DNA from: Cryptomeria japonica
Lineage: Eukaryota > Streptophyta > Pinopsida > Cupressales > Cupressaceae
Direction of reading: 5' to 3'
Length of the DNA stretch: 64,000 bases
Assembly: GCF_030272615.1 (NCBI RefSeq)
Contig: NC_081413.1
Span: 720,267,867 to 720,331,866 of the forward strand
Shown here in pieces: positions 1-11,339 of this stretch. How positions within the stretch are numbered: the first letter of the stretch is position 1; each line of letters starts with the position of its first letter. The notes below the pieces were generated by a model. The model did no database searches. It saw only the letters and a list, made by a program, of their open reading frames with translations, and had not been told where the DNA came from. The position numbers and the translations under genes are program-made.

Positions 1-149
1 ATAAGGTGACTCAAGAAGAAAATTACCCTCACTTCTAAAATGATCAATGCTTTCACCCTTCACATTTGGAGAGGTTTGCTTCTTCCCCTCAACATCAACA
101 AGTGGATTAAGATGGGTCTGATTCTTGGTCCTATTTTAAGCTATTTTGT

Positions 150-700
150 TCTTCTTTTCACAAAACTTGATAGTATGCCCAATCAAATCAAAACCAAAGC
201 TTTTAAAGGGAAAACATTCATAATCTAATTGTTGGAGCCTCTCCTTGAAAATAGAGGACAAATGGATCATGTGCTTTAGAAGTCTACTAGATCTACTATA
301 GGGGGTTGGAACACACACTACAAATACTCCTCTAAGTAGTTCCCAATAATACCAGAGGAATCGTCTATTGTGATCTCGTGAGGGAGCTTGTGCATCCTTA
401 TCCAAATAGGCACCTCCTTGATAATTTTAGAATATGGGTCGAAATTGAGAGACTGTGCCCTAGCATAGTGCCCAACATTCCCCATGAACTGTACCCCCCT
501 TTAGAATCTTAACTATATTGATATTTGAATGGAAGATGTATTGGATAAACCACGGTGCTAAGAAATTAATCCCTAGGATCATTCCCACCCAAGTATGAGA
601 GACCCAACACTTAATGTAATCCGTCACTAGCTAGATTTCAATAAACTTGGCAATGATTGTATATTTTTTAGCCTTTCTACCTTTCAATGTAGGAAATGGT
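150..700 (-). pseudogene. LINE ORF1-like DUF4283/zinc-knuckle remnant
   Basis: On the minus strand a decayed reading frame gives stretches typical of plant DUF4283 proteins, which precede a CCHC zinc knuckle in ORF1 of plant L1-type LINEs. Near 430-330 I read FDPYSKIIKEVPIWIRMHKL, the usual spacing of the DUF4283 end. Near 240-175 I read YECFPFKSFGFDLIGHTIKF, a degenerate zinc knuckle in which two cysteines have become Ser and Phe. Frameshifts and a stop separate the parts. The rest of the element (endonuclease and RT) would lie beyond the left edge. It could instead be a DUF4283 domain from another retroelement class. Nucleic-acid binding is known for the family and cannot be claimed for this remnant. 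Confidence 0.55.
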
Positions 701-2049
701 TAGGAATATGGATGTCCATAATCTCCTATGATCCCTCAATATTGACATTTCCTATATCCATCCATACAATTCTCTCGTTGCCTATCTTGGGTGTTAACTC
801 CAAACCTTGGTTGAAAACCAGGCTTCCCATGGCTTGTGTTTTTGTCTACATATAATCCTCTGTCAAAACCTTCATTCTAGAGCTTCATTCACCTTACTTT
901 TTTCACTACACAAAACCTTCAATTGATGCCATTTTTACACCTTTGTTAATTTATTTATTTGTTGATTAATTTCTATTATTTAAAAAAAAAATAGATATGA
1001 TAAAAACTTATTTGTTTCAATTTAAATATTAAATGTGCAAGTTGCATTATAGGAAATTAGGAAAATAGACAATTTAATAATTTTTATCATATTTTGATTA
1101 AAAAAATTCCTAAAACTATTTTATAAATGATTTATAATTAAATAATTGAAAAAATATTATTTTAATATTTGATGTTTTTATAAGAAGGTGCCCAACAAGT
1201 TTCCTCAATTGGCTCTTGCTATTTTTCTAGTCCATGCTTCACAAGAAAAAGAAAAATAAAAGATGGTGATGGATGAGACTCTCCCATGGATACTCTAGAC
1301 CATTTGATGTATAGAGAAATTCAAATGACTAGGGTCCTCTTCCTCACCCTCTACTACTATATAAGTCTCCTTGCATATTTGTATTTGTATTTTTTTATGT
1401 TTTATGCTTTGACTTTCAAATACATTTCAACTCGAGGGGTGTGATTTTATATCCACTCCCCTTTAATTGTAGATGTGCTATATCATTTTATAAATAAAAA
1501 TCTACACTTATTCATAAAAAATGATATTTAGATATATGCATATATTGTTTTGTTCAACAACTTGATTTTGTGGTCTAAGAACCATCAAAATTGGGACAAC
1601 CCCTAAGACTATTTGACAATACCATGAACTTCCAATTTAAAATTAATCTACTCTACCCTACCTAAATAGAACAAAAATGATTGAAGCCACACAAAATACC
1701 CACTTTATAGCCTTGATACAAGAATAAAATTACAAGGCAAAAACTTGAATAAGGAATGGGGAAAATTACAAAAGTCTTTCCCATAAACCTTCTAGGAAAT
1801 ACATATTTACATTTTTTTTTTTGCCACAAGGAAATCCACCACCATGTTGTCACCATTGAATTTTTAGTAGTTAGAATAAAACATGTATGAATGCCCATGT
1901 TGGTCATCACCTTGCCTTATTTCTTTCTCCACGTTTAAACATTATAACTTAAAGTTTTATACTTTTGACCCCTTATTGGGTGGATGTCCTTGATGTCTTC
2001 TTGCATTAATTTAATATCCTCACAATGGTAGTCCCTTAACCAACATTTA
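700..2049. other. no gene seen; AT-rich intergenic stretch
   Basis: I see no coding similarity, RNA gene or clear repeat boundary here. About 950-1180 is very AT-rich with homopolymer A and T runs, as in retroelement 3' tails and decayed spacers. It may include the 3' end of the LINE whose RNase H lies at 2050-2450 and the 5' leader of the one at 150-700. Confidence 0.5.
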
Positions 2050-2450
2050 CCACCTTTCCCCATCATGGATTTCATTTTAATTCCTTGATTGGTCGCCCAA
2101 TCAATGACCATATTTCACAAAATACCAATGTGAGAGAAGTAGAACTTTCAAATATTTTTATCATATACTTAACTTCTTCAATGATTACACCTAACATCCA
2201 ATTTTATACTTCACCTCCTTACATATCCTCAATTATCATTTTTAAGTCTCCCTCTATCCATATCTTCCTCCAACCTTTATTCCTTGCTATCATTAAACCT
2301 CATAACATGGTTCCAGTCTTAGATAAATTATTAGTCTCAATTTCAAAATGATGAGTACATTCCATTTAGTTGTCCTTCCCAATTTATGAAAACTATCCCT
2401 CCAGCAACATCATCAGGGTTCTCTTTTCAACACTCCTTCAAATTTGAGCT
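2050..2450 (-). pseudogene. LINE-type RNase H domain remnant
   Basis: Read on the minus strand with frame changes, this contains the signature blocks of the RNase H domain found at the C-terminus of many plant non-LTR retrotransposon ORF2 proteins. In order they are ENPDDVAGGIVF (first strand region, for the usual GNPG.AGAGG), ARNKGWRKIWIEGDLKMIIE near 2250 (catalytic Glu-Gly-Asp block), and MVIDWATNQGIKM near 2080 (the usual N.VADWLAN.G). Several stops and shifts are present, so it is a fossil. RNase H removes the RNA of an RNA-DNA hybrid during reverse transcription. The upstream RT is not recognisable in 2450-2860. A host RNase H-like pseudogene is a less likely alternative. Confidence 0.55.
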
Positions 2451-2865
2451 CATCCTCCCCACATATGGACACTTCCACACAAATATTGTCTCCCTCTTGT
2501 ACTCCATATGCTTGTTACCTACTTCCAGACTTACTTCTCCTTTCTCAATAATCTATTTGCTTATCCCCATGTATTTCTCCATGTTTAGACAAGTTTTCCA
2601 CCTAATCCCAAATTATGTCCACGCCTATTCAATATCTTAAAAAATTCTTCAATTGTGTTCCAACCACAAATTTGACACTATCGGAGTTGCATAAACCTTC
2701 CAAATGAATTATAGATTGAGACTCTTTATCTTGATATACTAATGTCCTATCAAGCAAGTGAGATTCTTGAACATAAAATAAATCAAATTCCACCTCCTCA
2801 TAAAGATAATTTAAGACTAACTAGCCACACCATAATGTAAAAAAAAAAATTACTACCCTTACCTT
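2451..2865. other. unassigned spacer
   Basis: No convincing domain is visible on either strand. By position it could be decayed ORF2 upstream of the minus-strand RNase H. An A-rich run at 2840-2851 lies just before family I retroelement sequence begins. Confidence 0.35.
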
Positions 2866-3928
2866 TGTGTTTGCACATGACACATCTCAAGGGGTCATTC
2901 CTTCTGGGAGTTTTTATTCCGTCCCATGTAAGTGCCCTACAATTAAAAGATATCCAAAAGAGAGGATTTTATTGGAAACTTGGGTTATGTTCAGTTATGT
3001 TGTCATTGATGCCACTATATGTTGCAGATGGTCCAAAAGTGAGTGTTCTAATATTGTTGTGTAAGTATGAGGTATTTCCAAAAGGTTGGTGTAGTGGGAG
3101 TTTCAATATGTAAGAAACAATATTTATATAGGAAAGAGTATTTAATGTCTTAGTGGAAGAATTCTTTGTGTTCCTCTGGTATGTGAAGATTATGGAATGT
3201 AATTCTGGATATAATGTTTATGATCTATGTGTGTTGCATTATCAAGTTTGTAGGTCCTCTGTTGCTTAGATGTTAGATTTAGTTATTGTTGTTTCTGACA
3301 GTGGGGTGTCTATCAAAATTGGTCCAAAGAATGCTTGGTGGTTCTTTGATATGTGGATTTTAATATTGGAGCTTGGAGAAAATGTTCATTTGGTTTGTGT
3401 AGTGTTCCAGTTCAATTTTCTAGTGATGGTTTGATTAAAAAGTGAAGTTATGTTGTTATGAGTTTAGTGTTATTAGCTGATTGATATGGTAAATCTTATT
3501 TGGATCATACCTATTTGGTCTGGATATCCTTTGGTGGTTTAGTTTGGATATTGATATGGGCCTCATTGTGGTGTGTGTAGATTTGCATTATGTTTTGATC
3601 ATTGGAGGATATTTTTGGGTCGATTGGTTGGTGTGCTTTATTGTTCATCTACACATTTCATTTTATGTCTATATTTGAGGTTTTGTTAGTGTGTGTGGTT
3701 CATTGGAATCATCCGAGAAGGATGTGTTGTGATGTGTTTGGGTCCCCTTTATCTCTTGGAGTGGACCAAAATGGGTGTAATAAGTCTGAGTGGTTGAATT
3801 TATGTAATATTTCTTATTCTATCTATGGTCGACCCTCAATAAGGGTTTCAATTAATTATCTTGTATATATAGGAGTGTGGATGTATGAGATGTATGTGAA
3901 TTGAAGTAAAGTTGATGTGAATGATGCA
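2866..3928 (+). mobile_element. 3' end of a family I copia element (UTR tail and LTR)
   Basis: About 2970-3928 matches the family I LTR at 24996-26025 over its whole length. Shared stretches include the TTGTAGATGG/TTGCAGATGG block, TATCAAGTTTGTAGGTCCT, and the closing GATGTGAATGATRCA. The 100 bases before it resemble the UTR and polypurine region before the other copy, so this is probably the tail of an element rather than a clean solo LTR. LTR termini are degraded (TATTGG for TGTTGG). The two copies differ at many sites, so it is old. No duplicated target site could be identified. Confidence 0.6.
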
Positions 3929-3961
3929 AAAGTAGGTTTGATATAGTAGAAGTGTGAAAGA

Positions 3962-4029
3962 TGTTGGCATTGACAAAATTGCTCAATCCAGAGAACTGAT
4001 ATATGAGCTAAGATTTATCATTGATGTCT
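3962..4029 (+). repeat. 5' LTR of copia H, left piece
   Basis: The LTR begins TGTTGGCATTGAC and is cut after 68 bases by a minus-strand solo LTR. The sequence resumes at 5093. Bases 4025-4029 (TGTCT) are the left copy of the target duplication made by that insertion. Confidence 0.7.
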
Positions 4030-5087
4030 TGTTAGGTCCCGGAGACAACTGAGAGGGGGGGGGGGGGGTGAATCAGTTGTCAAATAAATTCAAACCAAAA
4101 CAACTTTACCAACTTAATGCTTAATATCAGTAAACCAGTTCAATATGTCGGCAGACAGATTTAACAGTTAATTGCTATACCGGTAAGGATTAGTGCATGA
4201 AACATAAAGACAAAGTCATCCGCAACACATAACACCAATATTTGTACGTGGAAACCCTGTAAGGGGAAAAACCACGGTGGGAAACCTTACCCACAATCAG
4301 ATGATACTATTGCAAATAGTAAGTGTACATAAATGGGGTCTGCACATGCAGAAAGGCCAAGTGCCTAGAGCTCACTGCTCAATCACAAAATGGGAGTCAC
4401 ACTAACTACAGTTGGATGGTTAAATCCAATAAGAATGTATTGTACAAAATAGCATCTTCATATGCTGGATTCAATACCGGTGTAGTTCTAATTGTCTTCA
4501 CAAAAACCCTCCTTCAATCTTCAAATGATGTCTGCATGTATAGCTCTGGTTATTCTCGCATATACCTTCACACAATCCTTTTTCGCATTCCACACTTGAT
4601 CTTACAAATAAGATCTTACATTTATACCATAACCTAAGACCAATTTTAGTAGGTCGGCTCTACAAGATATTTACAATAAAAGCATTTTACAAACAAAACA
4701 ATATCCGATGCAATAACCAATTGAAAATGTCGGCTTAATGCATTTACAACAATAATTAATCATCTCCAAAGGATGCCATGTTGATCTGGAAAAGATAAAC
4801 CTGCCGGTGTATACCCTGGACCTATTTGCCGGTAATAGCAAATATGCAAATGTGAATATACCAATAACCAATTCTCCAAGACAAGATGTCAAAATGATGT
4901 TTTCGACATTACCAAGTGTTTTCCATGCCATTCCAAGTGCCGGTGATCATTATATCCTGCCGGTGTACCATATACCGGTGACTGTACAAAAGTCACTTGC
5001 TTGCCGATGAATGATGTTGGATCTCCAAAGTGCTAGAGTTTTAGTAGGTGTTGACATCAATGACAAAACCATACCAAAATAACAACA
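4030..5087 (-). mobile_element. solo LTR of copia family A, inverted, with TSD
   Basis: This is the reverse complement of the family A LTR seen at 28325-29388, 35815-36851 and 42609-43690. It starts TGTTAGGTCCCGGAGACAAC (inverse of the LTR 3' end) and ends AACAACA. A 13-base G run near 4057 matches the C run near the 3' end of other A LTRs. It is flanked by a perfect 5-bp duplication TGTCT (4025-4029 and 5088-5092), as expected for integrase-mediated insertion followed by LTR-LTR recombination. Its target was the H LTR. Confidence 0.9.
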
Positions 5088-6728
5088 TGTCTAACAGTGC
5101 TCGGTGAAGTGGTATCGGTAGAATGGTGTATTTCAGTAAGAAAAGGTGATGAATTACAAACACATGGAAACAACACTCGAAACAAATGACCAAAAGTTCA
5201 ATCAACTCAAGGGAAGATAGACTAATCCAACCGGTCTGTCATTCAAGAAGATCAGTCATTCTGATGATGATGAAGTCACAAAAGATGACTCAGGCAAGAA
5301 GACTTGAGGTTGTATACAAACCAAAACCTCATTGGAAAATAGGGGAAGAGACTTGATTCTAGCACAACAAATTGATAATCAAATAATGAACCGGCAATAT
5401 AGAATTGTAGTAGTATATCGGTACACTGGTATGACAGAAGGAAGATAGGTAATCACCATAAATCTCAGAGCGGTGATTGGTTATTCAGTTGTGGTGGAAA
5501 AAGGTGAGTTGGTGAGCTCGTGTCTATGTCAAATCACAAGTTGGTAAGGTCAACTTCAGTTATCATGCAGTCAATCATGATTACCTATGGATTTTCTAGT
5601 TCACACTTAATTGACTATACTCAACTCAGAAGTTATTATCTTTGGGAGATGCGGTGGCAGAATTCGTTGAACACTTGGCGAAATTGTTGCAAGGCACACA
5701 GAGAAAGAGTGGAAGATTTTCAATTTGAAATATTTTGAAATATGCATTTGCTTTGATTGAGGGAACACCTAAAGGTGTCGGCAGAAAATGTATAAAGTAT
5801 TTTTGAATTCATGTAGAAAGAATTGATCATAAAATTGGCAAAAAAATAAATCTTGTAGAAGGCGATCCAAAGTGAAGAGTAGAGTGAGAGGAAGTGCTAA
5901 GAGGATTTAGCACAACCGAGGGTGTTTGAGGTAGAGTGATTGAGTGCAAAGCCGAAGGACAGAGGACCGACTGAGTGTAGAGCCAAAGGAAAAAGGATCA
6001 ACATAGTGTAGAGTTGAAGGTCAGAGGACCAAAAGAGTGCCAAGCCAAAGGTTAGAGGACCGATAGAGTACAGAGTCGAAGGTCAGAGGACCGACATAGT
6101 GTAGAGCCGAGAGATAGAGGACCGACTGAGTGCAGAGCTAAAGGTATAAGAAGAAAACCAGTTTTGTGCAGGGCAGACACAACCGGTGTGGATAGAGTGT
6201 GATTCTCATTATGATCTGATCAAGCTATCAGTAGCTAATTCAATAGATCATTCATTTGTTGCTTTCTAACCATTGAAACTTAAATCCCTTAACCGGGTGG
6301 ACTTTAACATGTCCCTTTTATAAAATCCCTTATCCAAATAACATTTTAATGGATTTTCTTAAGTCATTTAATCAGGCCACCTTTAACAGGCTAAAGGCAC
6401 TAACCAGCCTTAAACAAAATCCCTTAACCGGGTGGCACCTAACAAGTGTCTTTGTAATCTCCTAACAGGGATGGCTCCTCACTGGGCATACTTTAGAAGA
6501 GTACAAATTTTGTGAGTTCCTACTCACACCGTGGTTTTCTCCCATTTAGGTTTCCACGAGATAAATCTTGGTGTCACTGTCAACTTTTCATGCACGCATA
6601 TTCTACTTTAGTGATTAAGTATATTGATGAATATTAAATAAGTGCTGATTAGAGTTAAAAGTTTTAATTGTGAAAATTGATCAAGTGTTGATTCACCCCT
6701 CCCCTCTGAGCACCAGTTGGGACTAACA
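5088..6728 (+). repeat. 5' LTR of copia H, right piece
   Basis: This is the continuation of the LTR started at 3962, after the TGTCT duplication. It contains CTTAACCGGGTGG and CCGTGGTTTTCTCCC...GGTTTCCACG blocks also seen in the C and K LTRs, and ends GGGACTAACA directly before a primer-binding site. The restored LTR is about 1.7 kb, the longest copia LTR here, partly because of an internal 31-bp tandem array. Confidence 0.8.
5942..6146 (+). repeat. 31-bp tandem repeat in the H LTR
   Basis: About six and a half degenerate units of 30-32 bp, each with a core like GAGTGYAGAGCCGAAGG followed by AGAGGACCGA. Start points at 5942 and 6128 are exactly six 31-bp periods apart. The array sits in the middle of the LTR. 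Confidence 0.85.
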
Positions 6729-6730
6729 AT

Positions 6731-6742
6731 TGGTATTAGAGC
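6731..6742 (+). promoter_or_regulatory. primer-binding site of copia H
   Basis: TGGTATTAGAGC lies two bases after the LTR end. It differs by one base from TGGTATCAGAGC, the initiator-methionine-tRNA complement used by most plant copia elements. Confidence 0.8.
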
Positions 6743-6794
6743 ATCGGGTCCTTAGATTCAGAAGAATCTTAATCAGCTTAAGGAAAGATCTAAG

Positions 6795-7584
6795 ATGATG
6801 CCGAAGGAGGGTCCTCAGTTCTCTAAGGAGAATTACACCTTATGGTGTGGAAGAATGAAACTTTATCTAAGATCCCTAGGAGAACATTACTAAAATCATG
6901 TAATCATAGCGTACATTGAACCTTTAGAAACTCTCACTCTAGTTCAAATCAAGGAAAGGCAAGATAATACCGCTGCTATGGATTTGACTGTCAACACTCT
7001 TTCTAATAATGAATTTGCTGAGGTTTAATATTTGAAAATGACATTTCATATATGGAATAAGATGAAGACAGTTTATTGGGGAGATCCTCATGTTTAAAAG
7101 GATAAAGTAGATAGCCTGAGAGGAAAGTATGATGAGATGAGGATGTGGGAAGGAGAAAACATAGAGCAGTATAACGAGAGAATAAAGGATGTAGTAAACT
7201 CCATTAAAAGTGTTGGAGGAAAAATCTTGAGGAGGATGATGTGGTTAGCAAAATCCCGAGAACCTTGCTACCATAATATGCCATAAGGGTCTCTACTATC
7301 CAATAAATTAGATCCTTGGGAATAGTTAATGTATCTCTTGACTCACTGACCGGTAAGCTGACTACTTTTGAATTGAGCAATTATGACAACTGCGTACAAA
7401 AGATTGATTTTGCTTTCAAAGCCTCTATGATGCATGCACCAATAAGGAGAAGGAAAGAAATTGGAAGTAGTTCTACTACCAGAACAGGTCATTCCCATGA
7501 AAGTGGCAATTTGTTATCTGAGGAACATGAGCAAGATGAAATTGAAGCTCTATCGGCAAGAAGATTGCCAAGACGAAAAGGAAA
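6795..7584 (+). pseudogene. copia H gag, 5' part (interrupted)
   Basis: A gag-like frame starts at ATGATGCCGAAGG, 53 bases after the primer site. It reads FSKENYTLWCGRMKLYLRS, the N-terminal block of the UBN2/DUF4219-type gag of plant copia elements. Later it reads DSLTGKLTTFELSNYDN, then ALSARRLPRRKGK just before the zinc knuckle. Several stops and at least one frameshift break it. At 7584 element D is inserted. Joining across D gives RRKGK then YKGKLP, in frame, with the zinc-knuckle region at 17885. This gag differs from those of A, B and J, so H is another lineage. The capsid function is inferred from family. Confidence 0.8.
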
Positions 7585-9223
7585 GTGTAGACGTCTAAAA
7601 ATGGTCAATGCTTGCGGAATCATACTTTAACATTTGCACATTGCCTTATTTTAGGGTTTTTGCGTCGCATTAACATTTCTCCTATGTCACACACTTGCTC
7701 TTTATCATTTGCGAGCATCGAGTCCTTCTTCTACATTCTTCATTTATCTCGCTCTCAAATTTGGTCTTGTCGATAACAATATTTGTCATGATTTTGGTCG
7801 GTTTTATCTTGTCACATCAATGTGCGTATTCATTTGTCATTATTTTGGACATCGTCAATCCTAATTAGGGTTTTGTCCTCCTATCGATCTTGTCATCTTG
7901 CGATCGATTTGTCATCAATCATTGTCATTTTCAATCTTGTCATCTGGCAATCAATTTGTCATTGATAGTTGTTCTCTTTGTCAATTTTGTCATTTTACGA
8001 TTGGTTTGTCATTGATCGTCGTCTTTCTCAATTGTGTCAACTTGGATCAATTAGTCATTGTTCCTCATCAATTGGCGCATTCATCAATCAAATCATTTAT
8101 CAAGTCAGAATCATGATCAAATAGAATCAACGTCAATTATCTTTTGTCAGGGCCTAATTGTCATTCTTGCATTTTCTAATTCATCTTTTAGGGTTTCATG
8201 ATTTTATTCATTTAACCCTGTTTGACATTTCCCCCTCTAGGATTAATAAATTATTTATTTATCCTAGGTCTTCGTGTCAAAATTAAATGTTTAATTTAAT
8301 TGGCTAACTAATTATTCCTCCTTTTGTGAATTAATTAATAAATGACAAATTATTAATTGATTTACCTAATTTCTCCTAATTTCCTAATTTTTCATCAATT
8401 TCTAAATTCCCTCTTTGTGAATTAATTAATAAATGAAAAATTATTAATTAATTCACTAAATTCCTATTTTCCTCATTTTCTAATTTCCTAATTCCTAATT
8501 TCTTCATTTTCTAATTTCCTAATTCATATTTTCCAATTTTCTAATTTTCCTAATTTCTAATTCAATTTCCTCCTATTTTTGTAAATTAATTAATGAATGA
8601 GAAATTATTAATTAATTTTACCTAATTTTCATCAATTGCATAATTTCCAAGTCATTATTTCCAACTTAATTTTCTAATTTCTCCTAAATTCCTAAATGTC
8701 TATTTCTATTTCAAATTCTTGTCATAAATCCTTGCATAGCAATCTGTCATAAATTGTCATAAATCGTCATAAATCCTTGCATAGCAATTTGTCATACACA
8801 TGTCATAATTTTGCTATTCTTGATTTGAATTTCCATTCGAATCATTTTCATGCTAATCTGATCTTTTCTCCAATTTGTCTATAAATTGGATGAATTTCTT
8901 CAATCAAGACTAATCACTTTGTTGAATCAATCACACTTCGAGTATTCTTGCGCTACTATCTTGTCTACTTGCTTTCATCTCATGTGTATGCACTTGTAAG
9001 TGAGATCCACAATAAAGCTATTTGAAGAAGAAAGAAGGACAATGGAGCCACATGAAGAAGACATTCAGATTTGCATTTGGTTTGCTTAGTTTTTAAATCT
9101 TGAATGTTTTGCTTTCATGTCTCTATTGGATGTAATTAGGATTGATCATTGCATTTGAGCTTTTGTGATTGAGCTAGATTACTAATACTACTTGCTTTGA
9201 TGATTTCCGATTTCCTAGCTACA
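7585..9223 (+). repeat. 5' LTR of D
   Basis: Starts TGTAGACGTCTAAAAATGG and ends TTTCCTAGCTACA. It matches 16220-17857 along its whole length with a few percent differences by eye. The middle is unusually AT-rich: three spaced copies of an ATTAATTAAT...ATTATTAATT block (8320-8625), plus many TTGTCAT repeats (7785-8100). A TATA-like TCTATAAATTGG lies near 8878. Confidence 0.9.
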
Positions 9224-9228
9224 TTAAT

Positions 9229-9244
9229 TGGTGAACCTGACGTG
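9229..9244 (+). promoter_or_regulatory. primer-binding site of D
   Basis: TGGTGAACCTGACGTG begins five bases after the LTR end. The identical string follows the LTR of E (48475) and a two-base variant follows that of F (33530). I do not assign the tRNA. Confidence 0.75.
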
Positions 9245-9336
9245 AAATAACCCCCTAATCATGCTTTTGAGTGCTTTTGAGATGATTTGCAGGTCAAAAA
9301 CACAAGAAACAGGGTAATGCAGGGTTTTCTGGGAAC

Positions 9337-9478
9337 TTCTGCACCTGTGTCAAGCATTCTGCACCTGTGTCAAGCATTATGCACCTGTTTCAAGGACAAT
9401 CTGCACCTATGTCAAGCATTCTGTGCCTGTGTCAGACATTCTATGCCTGTGTCAGACATTTTGCGCCTGTGTAGGGCC
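9337..9478 (+). repeat. 20-bp tandem repeat in D leader
   Basis: About seven units of a 20-mer like TTCTGCACCTGTGTCAAGCA. The first units are exact with 20-bp spacing (9337, 9357) and the later ones are diverged. It lies about 100 bases after the primer site. Confidence 0.85.
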
Positions 9479-11339
9479 AGAAATAGAGGTAAAAGACAAT
9501 GTTTTTCACTTGCAAATTGTTTTCTTTTGCATTCTGTTTCTGCTTTTTTGGTTTTTTTGGTACTGATTCTCTGTGCAGAACCTTGGCATATGCATGACAA
9601 AGACAACAAATGAAACTAATAACACGTTTTATGTAGGTTCAATAGTCAAAGACTAAACAAATCAAACTTCTAACTTAGTGATTTTGTAGGTTGCCTTGTA
9701 TTCCAACCGAACTTTGTGTTTGTGATTAATGTTTAGGCACCTAGCATGATTTCTAAATAGGATGGAATGAATATATGTTTGCTTTGATTGTTGAGTTTGA
9801 CATTGAAGTAGGAGAGTATGCTCTCATCCTTCTTAGGGTGATCAGAAATCCAGATCTTCGATACCATGCTCATGTTTTTGATTGTGTGTCACCTTTAGAG
9901 GGCCTGCCTTCCTGACCATTTGCTTTTGCAAGCAAGTGATAATCGTGAGAAGGGAATGACCCAAAGTGAGTACGGCTAGAATACCTTGGCATTCTAACTC
10001 ACTATAAATAAATACCTGATGAGCGAAAGCTTTGAAGGAAGGGTTACGTGGGAATTGTAGTTACTTGGGAAGTGATGACCCTTGAACTCTTTCTCATATC
10101 AACATCTAAGTAGGGCCTCATGGTCTAAATCATGCTTGTGCGACTACATTTGTTTGGTATCTTGGTGGGCTTAATGTCTCAATCACACTTGCATGACACC
10201 AAGGAGTAACACTTAATGGAAATCCTGACTAAACACCTTGTATTTAGAGGCCAAAAATCCTTCTAGTTGCTTGAGAAGGACAAGTTCAGATACTTGGAAG
10301 AGATACTAAGTTCGCCATGGGGAGATTTCCATGGGGACTGATGCTTGGCTGCCCTGAGAAGTGAGTGTCATGGAGGGGAGCCCGTGGGGTCAAGCATCTA
10401 TGTATTCTCCTTGAATCCCATAACAAGTCTACCTCTCAAGTACCTAATGTCCTTGCCTACCCTAAGAAATGTGTGAATGAGCATGATTGTCTTGAGTCTA
10501 AGTTAAAATATCTTGTCTTCTTTTTTTGTCAAAAGTTGAATTGTATCTCATTTCAAAAACAAGACAAATTGATTCAAAACAAGGTTAAACACAAGAATAT
10601 TTCATTCAACAAAATTCAAAAACATCTTCAAACATGGTTGTCAAACATTGTTCAAAATCTTGTCTCAACATTCATGTCACTTAGATTTAGGTTCATCCTA
10701 GGTTTGCATTTTGCAAAGTCATTGTCAAGTACCAAGGTTAGGTTTTCATGTAAGTCATACTCCTTTCGCATATCAATAAAAGTCATCCATTTGCATGTGT
10801 CCTCTTGCATTAGAATAATACCATTTCATAATTCAAACTTAGATTGACATTGTCATACATTTGCATTTGCATACCCTAGGTCCTTTCATTAAGTTTAGGT
10901 CATTATCATATCATACTAGGGTCATTTGCATAGTAATTGTCCCTTTGCATATAGTGTCAAAACTTGGGTTTGTCATACTTGAGTAATGCAAATCTTTGAT
11001 AAACCCTAAGTTATTGTTAGGAAGTCTAGACCTTGTCAAACTTTTGTCTTTTTGTCATCAATGTCATTTGGTCAAACCTAGCTTAGTATCCAAGCATATA
11101 GGGGAGACATTGTCATTTTGTCCTTTTGTCACTTGGTCCTTTTGTCGTTTGAGGTCTAGACATCATTTCAATTTCCTAAGGGTCTCATTTTTAAAATTGT
11201 ATTCATGAGTTTGTCAAAATCTTGAAAAACAACAAAAAAATAGGTTGCATTCTTGCCATAGATTGCATTTTCGTCTATTTAGTTTGCATTTAGTTGCATA
11301 TCATACATCATCATTTTAAAATCAAAAATCCCAAAAACA
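9479..11339 (+). other. long untranslated leader of D
   Basis: About 1.9 kb between the repeat array and the long frame. It has a 160-codon open frame at 10365-10847 with no recognisable domain and no supporting codon pattern, which I treat as chance. The second half is rich in short TTGTCA and CATTTGCAT words. Leaders of this length are usual in large plant gypsy-like and non-autonomous elements. Confidence 0.55.

Noticed and set aside
2085-2640. Plus-strand ORFs rich in Ser/Ile/Pro
   Set aside because: They are opposite the minus-strand RNase H remnant and carry no domain.
5942-6146. CRISPR-like array of 31-bp repeats
   Set aside because: Units are contiguous without unique spacers, lie within a copia LTR, and the genome is eukaryotic.
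9287-9613. 108-codon open frame over the D leader repeat
   Set aside because: It lies across the 20-bp tandem array and its amino-acid pattern comes from the repeat. There is no domain, and the array period is not a multiple of three.
10365-10847. 160-codon open frame in the D leader
   Set aside because: No recognisable domain and biased composition like the surrounding T-rich leader; treated as chance.
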